Below, one piece after another: positions 21,703-32,750 of a stretch of DNA of 39,946 nt. A program made the position numbers and the translations under genes. The stretch is from the NCBI GenBank assembly GCA_964017145.1, contig CAXHKQ010000194.1, forward strand, positions 1-39,946, written 5' to 3'. Origin of the DNA: Agrocybe praecox (taxonomy: Eukaryota > Basidiomycota > Agaricomycetes > Agaricales > Agrocybaceae). The notes under the pieces are model-generated. The model did no database searches and was not told the DNA's origin. It worked only from the letters and a program-made list of their open reading frames with translations. The number at the start of each line of letters is the position of its first letter. Position 1 is the stretch's first letter.

Positions 21703-24700
21703 TACTTACTTACTTACTCAGCCACTCATGCCATTTTGGCACATAGTGCAGCAACAAACGATCGGAACTTCGCTCGGTCTCGGGCCAGCTTCTTCACTTG
21801 CAGCCAGGTCTTGTTGTCTGCCGCTACTTCTGCCTCTATCGACCTCCTCCAGGTGTCTCTCGGTCCACCAACCTTTCGAATGCCCGGTGGCGGGTTCCAG
21901 TCCAGGGCTTCTGCCGCGATGTCATTGCGTCTCCGTAAGGTATGGCCGATCCACACCCATTTTCTCCGGAAGATCGTCACTCCAACCCGTTCCATGTCGG
22001 CGATGCGCCACAGCTCGTCATTACTGATCCTACTTGGCCAGCGAATTCGCAAGATACGCCTGAGGCATTTATTGACAAATACCTGCAGTTTTTGCGTCAG
22101 CGACTCTGTTGACTTCCAAGTTTCGCTGCCGTAGAGTAGGACGGACAGGACGTTGGACCGGAAGAAGCGCAACTTCAGGTTCCTCGTCAGGTGGGATGAT
22201 CTCCACAGTCCGTTCAGCATTCCATAAGCTTGACGTGCCTTCTTTATCCGGTTCTCTGCACACATGCTGGCGCCCCCATCCTTTGCAATCATGCATCCCA
22301 AGTAGCAGAAGCTCTCTACTTCGTCTATGGACTCGCCTTCGATGACAAGTGGGGTATCGTTGGGTCCTGTATTCAACCGCAAAAGCTTGGTCTTTGCTAC
22401 GTTGATCTTGAGGCCGACCTGCTTCCCATAATACACAAGCCGGTCCAACTTCTCCCCTATCTTTTGTCTGGAATGTGACATCAGACATATGTCGTCGGCG
22501 TAGTCAAGGTCTTCGAGTCGGGTCATGCGCAGGTGTTGCCAGACAATACCTCTGGGGGAGGAATTGACCTTGGTCATGACCCAGTCTAGAACGAGCAGGA
22601 ATAGGAGGGGGGAGAGGATGCAGCCCTGCTTTACACCCGACCCAACATTGAACTCTCGTCCAAGTTGCCCGTGGTGAAACACGCTGCACTTCGCATCTCT
22701 ATACATCGACTGGATGATGTGCAGCAGCTTGTCCGGGATTCCTAGGCCTGACAGGACGTCCCACATCGCGTTTCGATCCAGGCTGTCAAAAGCCCGCTCG
22801 AAGTCTACGAACAGCAGGAATATGGGTGCCTGCCATTCATTCGACTGCTCCACGATGATTCGGAGCGTGTTGACGTGGTCTGTGCACGATCTGCCAGGGC
22901 GGAAGCCTGCCTGCTCTCTTCGGAGCGTCGGATCCAGGACACTGCTAAGACGTTCGTGCAAGATGGATGACAGTATCTTGTTTATCGTGTTTTGCAGTGT
23001 TATTCCTCGCCAGTTGGAGCAGTGTGAGAGGTTGCCTTTTTTGGGGAGTTTTATTATCTTCCCATTCTTCCATTCGGTCGGGATGGATTCCGTTTCCCAT
23101 GCATGCCGGATGATCGGGTGCAGCATCGACGTGATGCCGTGAATATCGACTTTGAGCAGTTCGGATGCGATGTTGTCCAATCCGGGTGCCTTGTGGTTTT
23201 TGAGTCGTTTGATTGCATCTGCGATTTCTCGTCTGGTTGGCGCGTTGGTATTGAACGTCCGGCGGGGTGGTATTCCGGAGGGGCTGCGCGGCAGGCTCGG
23301 CGGGGGTTGGTTGAGCACCCCTTCGAAATGCTCAGACCACCTCTCCACCTGCTCCTCTACGTGTAACAGCAGTCTACCATCAGCAGCCCTTACTGCGTGA
23401 CTGCTCCGTGTGCCCGTGTCACAAAGCTTCTTGGCAATGCGGTATGTGTCGCGCATGTTACGCATGTCGGCAGCTCGTTGGGCATCTTCTGCCAGCTTGC
23501 TAAACCACCTGCGCTTGTCACATCTAGCACTGCTAGAGACTTCGCGGTTCTTTGCCCTATACGCCTCCCTTGCCGCATGTCGCTGCTGTTCGTCTGTTGC
23601 TCCATGCTCCAGCCGTTTCAGCGTCCGACGGTCCTCGATCAGTGACCATGTTCGATCGGTAATCCACTCCTTCCTCTCTCTCGATTTGGTACCCAAAATC
23701 TCAGTGCCAGTGCTGTCCATCGCGGTACGTATTTCATTCCACTTCTCCTCCACACTAGCCCTCTGGTCTATGACACAGAGTTTTTCGTGCATCCTCTCCT
23801 TGAAGCGGTCCGCGATCTCAGCAACTTTCAGACGTTCGATGTCGTGTCTCTTGGCACTTCTTGCCGCGGTACTTCTTATCCCACGGTACATCTTCAAACG
23901 CATCCATCCTTCTAGTAGTTCGTGGTCGCTTGCGACGTCTACTCCTCTCCTGTTCCGAACGTCCTCGAGTGATGTACTCCATCGGCGGCTCACGAGTATG
24001 TGGTCGATCTGGTTTTGGACGAGTGTTTGGGTTGGCTCGGAGCGCGATGGTCTTCTGGTCCACGTATACTTGTGGAACTCCTTATGTGGAAACAGTGTAC
24101 CGCCTACGATTAAATCGTGCTTGGCACACAGTTCCACTAGCTTACGCCCGTTCTCGTTCATTTGACCCAGTCCGTGTCTTCCCATAACCATTTTCCACCC
24201 GGTGTTGTCCGCTCCGACCTTTGCGTTGAAGTCTCCCATGATAATCCGAATGTCCGCCCTCGGGACGTCTTCTAGTGTCGCTGACAGCCTGTCGTAGAAC
24301 TCCTCCGCGGCGTCTACGTTCGCAGGGTCGTTGGTGGGCGCGTACACTTGAATCACCGTCACGGTCTTGGGATACGCGTTGAAACGTGCGACGATGATGC
24401 GTTCGTTTACTGGCTTCCAGTCGAGTAGGCACCTTCTGCTGTTTTCGGTGAGGAGGATCCCAACACCTCTGTGATGCTTGGACTCCATTCCGGAGTGCAG
24501 CAGGTATTCGCCAGATGTTGTGCGACTCTCACCATGTCCCGTTCGCCTCACCTCGCTCAGCCCGAGAAAGCCGAAGTTATACCTCCGGAATTCCCTGCAC
24601 ACTTGCTCCAACCTCGCATCTTCTCGCATTGTACAGACATTGATGGTACCAAATCGTATCCGGGTACATTTGCGTATTGTCATCAGCGTGTGGGGGCTAT

Positions 24701-24985
24701 TTACCGAACTGTGGTTCCCCCTGACCACATTCGGACATCCGAGGCTCCTTGCGCCTGTTGCTGGCGTAGTTGGTGCGATTTAAGCGATTTGGGTAACTGG
24801 CCCAGGCACGCCGAGACAGTTTTAGGGCTTGTCAGCCCATGTTCGCGTCGTCTGTTGGCCAGGAGTATCCTGTTACCAGGGGTTGCCACGAGGAGGCCAG
24901 ACGTACACTTGGGTTACCTATCGTAGTTGCAATCCTGGAACTATTTCTAGAACGGTCAGAACCTACCCTACTTAGTGTAACCCCA
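21703..24985 (-). mobile_element. RTE-like non-LTR retrotransposon (LINE)
   Basis: Holds one long endonuclease-reverse transcriptase ORF. The 3' end (low coordinate) is a short TAAG tandem repeat (21703-21719, minus strand) instead of poly(A), as in RTE-like families. The 5' boundary is approximate, near the GTGGGGTTACACTAAG stretch (24970-24985, minus). No ORF1/gag was seen upstream. No clear target duplication was found. It sits in or against a mariner derivative (copy 0), so it is the younger insertion of the two. Confidence 0.85.
21726..24683 (-). CDS. LINE endonuclease / reverse transcriptase polyprotein, intact
   Basis: 985 residues from the first ATG (24683; the frame is open slightly further upstream to a GTG at 24728). 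Domains in order: apurinic-type endonuclease (about 1-260) with the MGDFNAKVG motif near 149-157 and SDH near 252-254; reverse transcriptase (about 480-780) with WRGITL, FVDFERAFD (625-633), the KQGC-LSP block and YADD catalytic box (728-731); then a C-terminal region with SLLYGSE-like and RRKWVWIGH blocks usual in this group. The protein resembles insect RTE-type endonuclease-reverse transcriptases (often mis-named craniofacial development protein 2-like). It makes nicked-target-primed cDNA of its own RNA. No stop or frameshift, so it could be recently active. Confidence 0.93.
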   Translation of the reverse strand: MTIRKCTRIRFGTINVCTMREDARLEQVCREFRRYNFGFLGLSEVRRTGHGESRTTSGEYLLHSGMESKHHRGVGILLTENSRRCLLDWKPVNERIIVARFNAYPKTVTVIQVYAPTNDPANVDAAEEFYDRLSATLEDVPRADIRIIMGDFNAKVGADNTGWKMVMGRHGLGQMNENGRKLVELCAKHDLIVGGTLFPHKEFHKYTWTRRPSRSEPTQTLVQNQIDHILVSRRWSTSLEDVRNRRGVDVASDHELLEGWMRLKMYRGIRSTAARSAKRHDIERLKVAEIADRFKERMHEKLCVIDQRASVEEKWNEIRTAMDSTGTEILGTKSRERKEWITDRTWSLIEDRRTLKRLEHGATDEQQRHAAREAYRAKNREVSSSARCDKRRWFSKLAEDAQRAADMRNMRDTYRIAKKLCDTGTRSSHAVRAADGRLLLHVEEQVERWSEHFEGVLNQPPPSLPRSPSGIPPRRTFNTNAPTRREIADAIKRLKNHKAPGLDNIASELLKVDIHGITSMLHPIIRHAWETESIPTEWKNGKIIKLPKKGNLSHCSNWRGITLQNTINKILSSILHERLSSVLDPTLRREQAGFRPGRSCTDHVNTLRIIVEQSNEWQAPIFLLFVDFERAFDSLDRNAMWDVLSGLGIPDKLLHIIQSMYRDAKCSVFHHGQLGREFNVGSGVKQGCILSPLLFLLVLDWVMTKVNSSPRGIVWQHLRMTRLEDLDYADDICLMSHSRQKIGEKLDRLVYYGKQVGLKINVAKTKLLRLNTGPNDTPLVIEGESIDEVESFCYLGCMIAKDGGASMCAENRIKKARQAYGMLNGLWRSSHLTRNLKLRFFRSNVLSVLLYGSETWKSTESLTQKLQVFVNKCLRRILRIRWPSRISNDELWRIADMERVGVTIFRRKWVWIGHTLRRRNDIAAEALDWNPPPGIRKVGGPRDTWRRSIEAEVAADNKTWLQVKKLARDRAKFRSFVAALCAKMA

Positions 24986-26732
24986 CAACCCCCAAAAAAG
25001 AACATACAAGCTTGTTTCATATTTTTTAAAATTATGAATTTATTGTGCACAATTCCATTCTCATTCATTTGAGCATAAGTTATAAGGCTCTACAGTGAAG
25101 AGTATTAGTCTCTTAGCCAATCACGGCCACAAGTGTCTAATACGATAGAATGATTTTTATTCAACAAAACTGCATCATCGGATGTTTTGAATTATTATGG
25201 GAAAAACGAAGATTTCAGTACATGGTTTTAACTTTTTATTTTGGTCGATGTCTCATGCATAACGAAAATTATAATTATTTCCTTTTCTTATGATACGATT
25301 CTCAGTTCTGACCTATTCAATTTTGTGTTGTAGTTTTCGAATGAACCACAAATTGTCTATACTTTTAGAGCCTATTGACTCCACTAATGCCAAACGAATT
25401 GAAAGTAGCTCCTACCTGCAATAATATCAGTAAAATGATATACTATTGAAGTTAATTCAATTCTCTGTGCTTCTTATTTTTCATGTAAAAACGTTCCATA
25501 TGTCAAAATGAATACCTCGCAAACATAAATCATCATGACTTTCATTTTATAGTTACTGGAAATGCACCAAGAACTTCATAAAACTCACTATCTTGTCGAC
25601 GATTTCAATATCACCAATCACAAGTTGCCAGCATGCAGGCGTTTTCATGCCAGTTTCACGACCACGAAGACAGCGCGATGTCGAGTTCATCGTCCCATTC
25701 TCGCTGTGAACCCGACCGAAAACTTGGCGCATTTCACCTGCGGCTAAGCGCAGAACTCTGTAGAAGAGTTTTCTCTCCCATACCCCGTACATCATCCATT
25801 AACTACAATCGCGCTGTTCGAATCTGTCTTGGACTTTTGCCAACGACGAAAGACGACGATGAAGACTCGACGGCACACGTTGACGCGACGGCAACATCGG
25901 CGACGAACAGATCCAACAGACAGATAAGAGGATGTGTCTATTAATTTATGCGCACTCGATGTCACCGCATTTCACCGCCACCGCACATGTTGCTCTGGGG
26001 GCAGCACGAACACGTGTTCACTTGGATTGAATTTTCTCACGCCCTCATCGGCGTCGCATTCGTCCGTCGATGCGAGCTATTGACTTGACCAATATCGTGA
26101 TTAACTCGTCGCGCGCAGCGCTTTTCGGGTGGTTACGATTGCGGGTACGTTAAACCCGCGGCCGCACCAAACTCAACACGATATTCAAATCGCGAGCACT
26201 CGAACTGTATGTTTGAATGCATGCGCGCGGCCCATCGACCCCAAAACCGAGCGGATTTCGGTTTCGGTGTCGGTTTTCGTTGGTTGGCTTTCGGCGTGCC
26301 CGAACCGCGAATCCAATACATACACTCGTCTCACTCATCATTCGGTGAGCCGCGACGAAGTGTATCGGCTCGCGGAGTTCAAATTTTCCGACATTTGACA
26401 TTAATCTGCAGGGTGCGCCCGGCTGGTGTGGCCAGAATGTCCGCCAAATCGGCCGTATCGGTCGGAACTGCGCAAGAGGGATGTGTGTGAATATAAATGT
26501 AATCGATTGTGATCGATTTGATCGATTTAATTTGAAAAATCTAATTGTCAGATCAAACTAGCGTGCACATCCAGATTATAGAATCCATTATATTATTCCT
26601 TCGTTTCTTTCCATTTGATTCGATTGAAAACCCATAAATATTTGTTTTTTCCGACAACAAATTGAACAAGATAGAGAGGGTGTAGATTTTTCGTTAATAG
26701 CTCCGTGAATTGAATTTTCAAATTAAAACATG
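24986..26732. other. Non-coding interval
   Basis: AT-rich to about 25.55 kb, then GC-rich to about 26.5 kb. No recognisable gene or transposon end. An acceptor-like ctgcag at 26411 followed by an ATG at 26437 opens only 17 codons and has no good donor (see rejected items). Repeated ATCGATT strings lie at 26500-26530. Confidence 0.5.
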
Positions 26733-26734
26733 TA

Positions 26735-28047
26735 CACCCTGCGTCACTACTGGTGTTACATGGTAGAATGGCCGTATTATCAACAGTTTTAGGAATTGTT
26801 ATTAGGAATTTATACAACATAACAAAGAATGTCTATGGTTGAAGGATACATCAACACTTTTCGATTTGCCTGCCCTTGGCCTTAGTTATGCTACCTAGAA
26901 TGATTGAAATCGAGTTGCTCGTTGACCGTTTATAATCTTACGTAAACTTGGACTATTCACGCTAAGGGACTGCTTAAAAAGGGTCCTCACTTTCGTTACT
27001 TCAGGCGTTTACAGGTATCTCCAACATCTCCAAAATGGAAAAATCGATCGCTTCTACATCCGGAGAAAACGAAGGCCATTATGTGAGCTGAATGAGATTT
27101 GAAACGACTCGATTCAGCCAATATTTATTAAAATTAGCTGTATGTGACGGTGTAGAGTCTCACATGAACGTAAACGTTACGGACTTTAACTTATTTTGAG
27201 TCAATGCCTTGAATACAACCTATAACGCTTGATATAGACACTTCGTGTCATTAACCTTTGCCCCAGGCTCCATATTAAACACCAATGGTGAGCGATTTTA
27301 TGCCGACACGGAGGTCCATACCATCACAGAGACAGGCTTCTTAGATGTGGTGGCCTTTCTCAAGCTCATATTATCGTAGGACCTTGACTCTAACGAAATT
27401 CGATCATTTTGTTTTTCTATCACTGATTCGACCTTCCAAAGTTGTTCGTACAAGATGATTAATCTTAGGAAGGCACCATTGACGGTCGAACACGGCAACT
27501 CTTTTACTTTTTGTAGTCTCTGGGTCTTCTGCTTTACCGTGACGACATGCAATTTATGGATTTCATTCGGCTTCAATTCAAGCTTCGTTTTGAGTATTCG
27601 CCGAACTCTGGCATCCAAAATTCAGAGCCCTTCTGCCATTTTTGGTTCAATCTTCCGTGCATTTCTTTGGATTTTACTCTCCACTTTTCGGACCATTCCG
27701 GCCCCTTTGCAACAGCTTTTTGTCCTTTATTTAAGCAAATTCCAACTCTGCCATACTTGTTATGATGATATATTTTGCTATAGACCAATATGTGGTTCAC
27801 GTTCTCAGTCTTCAGGATCCGTACAATATCCGACTGCGATTTTCCAACGCAGTGCAAATTTATTATTCGAACACGTTTGTAGTTAATCGTGAAATGCTAG
27901 GCTTCTATTCGACATAATGGAAAACGCTTCTGAATTCTCACGCGAAACACAATTTTCGAGGCTCTGTCAAAATTTCACCCTGCTATCTATGATGGTTTGG
28001 AAAATACAGCCTATAAAACTATGTAACACCAGTAGTGACGCAGGGTG
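26735..28047 (-). mobile_element. Mariner-superfamily element with complete ends
   Basis: 1313 bp between TA copies (26733-26734 and 28048-28049). Inverted ends CACCCTGCGTCACTACTGGT continue identically for about 27 bases (to GTTACAT). Length and TA target are those of mariner. The transposase inside, on the minus strand, is inactivated. Confidence 0.92.
26990..27885 (-). pseudogene. Degenerate mariner-type transposase
   Basis: Pieces in order on the minus strand: HTH region (KRVRIINLHCVGKSQSDIVRI, about 27880-27815), second HTH part (RVRRILKTKLELKP, near 27600), VESVIEKQNDRIS near 27420, the SVMVW block near 27310, then scraps that match the region around the second Asp and the WP.FSPDVEAIDFSILE stretch (27078-27019). 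These lie in different frames with stops between them. The conserved first Asp position reads Tyr (ILYEQLW). It is non-functional. The last acidic residue looks like Asp (a mariner-type DD37-39D member), but spacing cannot be measured across the lesions. Confidence 0.8.
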
Positions 28048-28049
28048 TA

Positions 28050-28816
28050 CAGCTGAAACATAGACTTATTATTTTAATTGCATATTTCCGATTTGGAATC
28101 GGTTGCAAATCGCGAATAGCTCCCGCATTGCGCTTACTATGTCAAAATTAAAATAATATGCGAACATCAATTAACAATTATACCATCCAAATGATTTGGT
28201 AGACCGTTTTATACTCAAATATCGCGGATTTTTTCACATTCACGATGTTTTGAGACATTTTTGGGTTTTAAGAAAACATGTTCTGGTCTTAGGACTAATT
28301 TAAACCGTTTCAAGCCACTATCAAACGACTTTCGAACGAACATATTCCGGACTACGTGTATTTGTATTTAGCGAAATAATCGACGCATCAACGGTTAATC
28401 GACATTTTCAACAAACCAAACATCGCTCGAAATCACTCGCGATCGGCAACACAGTTCGTCATCATCGAATTGATTGCTTTTGTGTGTATGTGGCCGCGCG
28501 GCCGCGCCTTCAATAACACAATAACACGCAGCATTGCATACATATTCGTATACATAACCGCGCGTATGCATGATGCTCTCCCAATGAATGTCAATGCACA
28601 CATGCACTCATCGCGGCCGGCGTTCGTGCGGTGACCGATGTCAAAGGTCACTCGACACAATCGCGAGCGATGTCCCCCCCGCGGCGAACGCCCAGCAGCG
28701 TGCAGCAGCACTTAATTAGATAACTCGCCCTGGCACGCGAACGCAGCAGCATGATTGTTGCTCTTGACGGCAATGCGGCAATGCCCCCAGAGGCGGATGC
28801 TCGCCTCAAATCGTCG
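28050..28816. other. Non-coding interval
   Basis: AT-rich then GC-rich from about 28.4 kb. No gene or mobile-element end recognised. Confidence 0.5.
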
Positions 28817-29055
28817 ACCTGTTGCCAGTTCGAGCATATTTCCAGTGCGTACGAGAATTTCGTTTGTTCGCGGAATTTCCTAGAATTTCCCTCAGTATGC
28901 ATGGGAATGCAAATCGCCTTACCGTGCCAGAATTGTCCGCGTTGCTTGCCGCATGCGAATTGGGTGCGATGTTTACAATGAATTATGTGACTGTGGTTTT
29001 TAATCGGAAAACTATTGTTTATAGTGAGATATGTTCAAACGAATAGTATTGAGAT
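28817..29055. repeat. Diverged duplicated block, copy A
   Basis: About 240 bp with a direct partner at 29129-29380. Shared anchors in the same order: ACCTGTTGCCAG, GAGCATATT, TTCCTAGAATTTCCC, ATGCAAATCGCC, CGTTGCTTGCCGCATGCGAA, GCGATGTTTACAA, and an AAAACT..TGTT..GA.AT.GTTCAA.CGAATAGTA tail. Neither copy has transposon ends nor a convincing ORF. Confidence 0.85.
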
Positions 29056-29128
29056 TAAGCCGCAACGATACAAAACGTCCATATGTTAGATTTGGGAATC
29101 AAAACATGTTTCTATTCAGAAAATGATT

Positions 29129-29380
29129 ACCTGTTGCCAGTGCGAGCATATTGCCAATGCGTGCGCGAATTTCGATTGTTCGCAGAATTTCCTAGAATTT
29201 CCCGCATTTCATGCAAATCGCCTTTCCGTGCCGGAATTTGCCGCGTTGCTTGCCGCATGCGAATTCTATGATTGGTGCGATGTTTACAAGAGAAATGTAT
29301 TATTTATTATATCTGACCGTGGGTTCTGATCAGAAAACTGCTGTTGATAGTCAGATACGTTCAATCGAATAGTAGTGAGA
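29129..29380. repeat. Diverged duplicated block, copy B
   Basis: Direct-orientation partner of 28817-29055, offset about 312 bp. Keeps the TTCCTAGAA (29189-29197) and ATGCAAAT (29211-29218) strings found in copy A at 28877-28885 and 28907-28914. Confidence 0.85.
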
Positions 29381-30342
29381 ATATGCAATGACTTGAGTCA
29401 CAATTTAATCATAAATATCTTTGGGACACATTATTGTGGAAATTATCTTGATATCAAAACTCTATGATTCTCTCGAAGATTACAATCAGCCATCGGGATT
29501 TTCCCAGAAATGTTCTTGATAAACGAAGTGATGGAGCGATGTAACTTGAGCTGTCAGACTTCCGCACAGCACAAGCACAAACACCAGCATTGCTCTAACG
29601 GAATAATGTTGTCAATGCCTCTCCAACATCTCACATACCACCAGCATCACAAACTTAGTATGTTGCGTTCAGAAATCGAGGAAAACGCCCGCACGCCCCA
29701 TTGCCAATCTACGTGCGTGCCAACGTCGGCAAATTCCGTAGTTCGCTGGGCGCCAGTTCGCCAGCCAGGGTTCGTGTCTGCCTGTCCGTTTACTTACGCA
29801 TCAATGCACGCACAAGCACAAGCGGAGCGAGAACAACCGCACATAATTGTCGGCTGTCGGCACCGGCGGCAGCGTCGATGTCGCCAGAGTGTCGCCATGT
29901 GTTATGTTGTATGGGGATGGAATAACACCACGTCCGAGGTGTGAGTGGTGTGGTTGTGTTCCACGTCAACACGCACGTGTTCAATTAGTCCGACCCCCAT
30001 CGACGAGTCAACCGACGTCGTCGACGTTCTTCGACACCTTACTCTACTCTCTAGTCGAGGTAGCTTCCGTTAATTAAACTTCATCTGCTCACAATTCATC
30101 ACAATCTTACCTTCGCCAGCCAGCAAGCCAAGACTTCGTCCTCGTCGAGACGTTTATACTAATTGAATTGCATTCAATCCAGCAGCTCACTATTAGGCTA
30201 ATTCCGCACTAACAGTAGGATAGAGCAAGCATTGCATAGTTTAATCAAAGAACTCCCACGTCTGCTTTTTCGAATGCTTCAACTTGTTGCAATGCTCCAA
30301 GCTATACTTACGAAACCTCTGTCATATTCTTTCGAGCATCTG
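29381..30342. other. Non-coding interval
   Basis: Mixed composition. Open frames between 29.5 and 30.1 kb lack domains or splice context. Nothing else recognised. Confidence 0.5.
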
Positions 30343-31491
30343 AGGAGTGCGGCAGATAAAAACGCATAACTTTTTTATTCTATAACCTATAAACCTGTGC
30401 AGCAATCTTTAAAAATGAAACGGAATATAAAAGTACATTCTTTAAAGATTTACTTGTTCAATAGACCGAACAAAGGTATCAAGCTTTCCGAAATACCTTC
30501 TTTTTTTCGTTTTTTTTGTCTTCAAGTATCTGTAACCTTCGTTGAGGCTGCAATCCATTGTTTCTCCGAATCGTTGTTGTTTTTAGCATCAAGAACTTGT
30601 AAACTCCAATTGTATTTTCTCTAGAGCTCAAAACCGCTCCATTGGCCGTAGTTATGGACACTTCGGTGGGTGTGCCTCCGTGGGCACAAATGTCATCTTT
30701 TCACTATTATACCAATCAATCGTAGAAGACTTATGATGACATGACACTAAATCAGGCCAAATCAACTAGACACCATAGGCTTTCGAATGAATGGTGTGAG
30801 CCTTTTCTAGAGGCACTCCTTGATATTTATATTTCGGTTCCATCGAGCCACATATGATGAACGATATGCTATAATCACATGCAAATCGCCTGTCCAACCA
30901 GACACAAACAAACAAACATTTGTATGGCTAGACAACAAAATCGACATCAGTTTTCACGGGAGTCTTTCAGCCACTAGACGCTTCTTTACGTCTATGTTCA
31001 GTGTTTTATACTCTTCATAGCACCTTAGGCCAGACGTCGATTTTTGATGCGCAATCTCATCGCAAACCCATTTTAACTGCATAACTGCGATTTGACAACC
31101 TCGGATTTTTCTTCACGAGAGCTATCACTTTCTTCGCCTTCCCTGGCCTTAAGATAATACTTTTTCTTCCACTACCATTTTTTCTATAAAGATAGATAGT
31201 GTTTTTATGAGACCCGAGAATTTTTGAGACAATTTATTGATAAACTTCTGATTTGTTGGCAAGGATCGGTAGACTTCACTGCGGATTATCAATAAATTGT
31301 TTGATGACGAATGCAAGGGTTTCAAATATGGATGCCAATGTGATACTGTAATATATTTCAAAAGGAAATGATTACATGTTATAAATCTTACAATTCATAC
31401 TATCACTTTGACGAAAAAACAATTTTATTATTTCAAGTCGTTTTCGAGCTATAGCCGAAACAAGTTATGCGTTTTTTTCTGCCGCACTCCT
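30343..31491 (-). mobile_element. Degenerate mariner-superfamily element
   Basis: Inverted ends AGGAGTGCGGCAGA(T/A)AAAAACGC...ATAACTT at 30343-30380 and 31455-31491. The right end is followed by TA (31492-31493); the left flank is TG, a likely mutated TA. Length is 1149 bp. On the minus strand (about 31100-30480) scraps such as FVPTEAHPPK..., close to the FVPKE.NPPNCPELRPIE stretch around the last catalytic residue of this superfamily, survive between stops. Its right TA is also the left TA of the next element. Confidence 0.75.
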
Positions 31492-31493
31492 TA

Positions 31494-32750
31494 CAAAGTG
31501 CGCCTTATTTTAAGGAGCTATGAGAACATCGAATAACTTCGACATTTCCAACCGATTTTCATAAATTATTTTTGGTATTTTAATTCAGTTCATTACAATT
31601 TTTTTGGACTAGTTTTTGGATTAACCATCACATCACCGCTACTTAGTTTGCGCTTTAGCTAAATAGTCTGCAATTTATCGTGCATTTTGTAGTTTGTTTT
31701 GTGTATTTAATTTCAACTCTCTGGACTCGTTGTTGTAAGATTATTTGGAATGAAAATTGATCGCCAGCCCTAGACCATAGACGAGCTCAAGGCAAAAATG
31801 TGTGCAGAAATGATGGCTATACCAGAAATAATTGGCATACCATGGAAAAAGTGATCGAAAATGCAGCAAAAAAGACACATTGTTCAGTTGCCAATAATGG
31901 CTGTAATTTGATTGACTCATGAGTTCAAAAACGGATCCATACAAATTGTAAAGGTCCATATTGAATTAAAATATTTAGTTTATAAAAATCTGTAGATTAG
32001 TTCAAAAGTTATTCGATGTTCTCAAGCTCCATCAAATACAGGGTGCGCCATATTTGATGGAGCTATGAGAACATCGAATAACTTTCACATTTTTCAGTCG
32101 ATTCTCATAAATTATTTTTTATATTTTATTTCAGTTTATTACAATTTGTTGGGACTAGTTTTTGAATACACCATCTCGTCTACGCTACTCAATTCGAACC
32201 TTAGCGAAATAGTCTGCAATTCATCGTATGATTTTCAGTTTTTGAATTATCGCCAATTTCAACATTTGTGTAAAGTTTTGATCAGAAGAATTAATGAGAG
32301 ACATGACGTTTATTAGAAAAAAAATGTTAAAAATAACTGGAACAAGTGCTGGGAGCGAACGTTTCTGATAATCCTAAAATGTCGTTTTGTCACAACGCCG
32401 TCTCTAAACCCCTCTAGACTCGTTGTTGTAAGATTCTTAGAAATGCAAATTATACGTCAGTAAATTTCAGACTGTAGACGAGCTGAAGGAAAAAAATCGT
32501 GCAGAAATTACCGCTATACAGCCCGAGAAACTTAAAAAAGTAATAGAAAAATCAGCAAATGCAGGACTTTTTTCAAATGCCAATGAAGTTGGCCATTCGA
32601 TAGATAATATATTTAAAAATATATCCAAACAAATTGTACAGGTCCAAATAATATTAAAATATTTTGTTCATAAAAATCGGTTGATTCAAAAGTTATTCGA
32701 TGTTCTCATAGCTCCATCAAATATCGCGCACCCTGTATAACGCACTTCTT
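31494..32750 (+). mobile_element. Mariner-superfamily deletion derivative, copy 1 (split)
   Basis: The left end CAAAGTGCGCCTTATTTTAAGGAGC is preceded by TA. A matching inverted arm ends at ..GCTCCATCAAA (32035), is interrupted by copy 2 (32039-32735), and appears to resume as TAACGCACTTCTT (32738-32750) before TA (32751-32752). Inside, at about 31780-31920, a transposase C-terminal remnant reads DELKAKMCAEMMAIPE, then after a frameshift WHTMEKVIENAAKK and VANNG, the usual mariner-like tail. The N-terminal and catalytic parts are missing or unreadable. Confidence 0.8.
32039..32735 (+). mobile_element. Mariner-superfamily deletion derivative, copy 2 (nested in copy 1)
   Basis: 697 bp, ends CAGGGTGCGCCATATTTGAT and inverse CAGGGTGCGCGATATTTGAT, extending over about 50 bases (GGAGCTATGAGAACATCGAATAACTTT). 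Flanked by TA at 32037-32038 and 32736-32737. It keeps a transposase-tail remnant (DELKEKNRAEITAIQPEKLK, about 32474-32535) but no full transposase, so it is non-autonomous. Confidence 0.92.

Noticed and set aside
23410..24165. 251-codon plus-strand frame opposite the LINE ORF
   Set aside because: Antisense shadow of the endonuclease region.
26412..26490. Possible small exon: ctgcag acceptor, then ATG at 26437 opening MSAKSAVSVGTAQEG
   Set aside because: Only 17 codons to a stop and no convincing donor (GTGTGT/GTGTGA only). Composition alone is not enough, though it could be tested as a start exon for the gene ending at 33027.
28751..28981. 76-codon frame overlapping duplicated copy A
   Set aside because: Copy B does not preserve the frame (indels), so the duplication is not conserved as protein.
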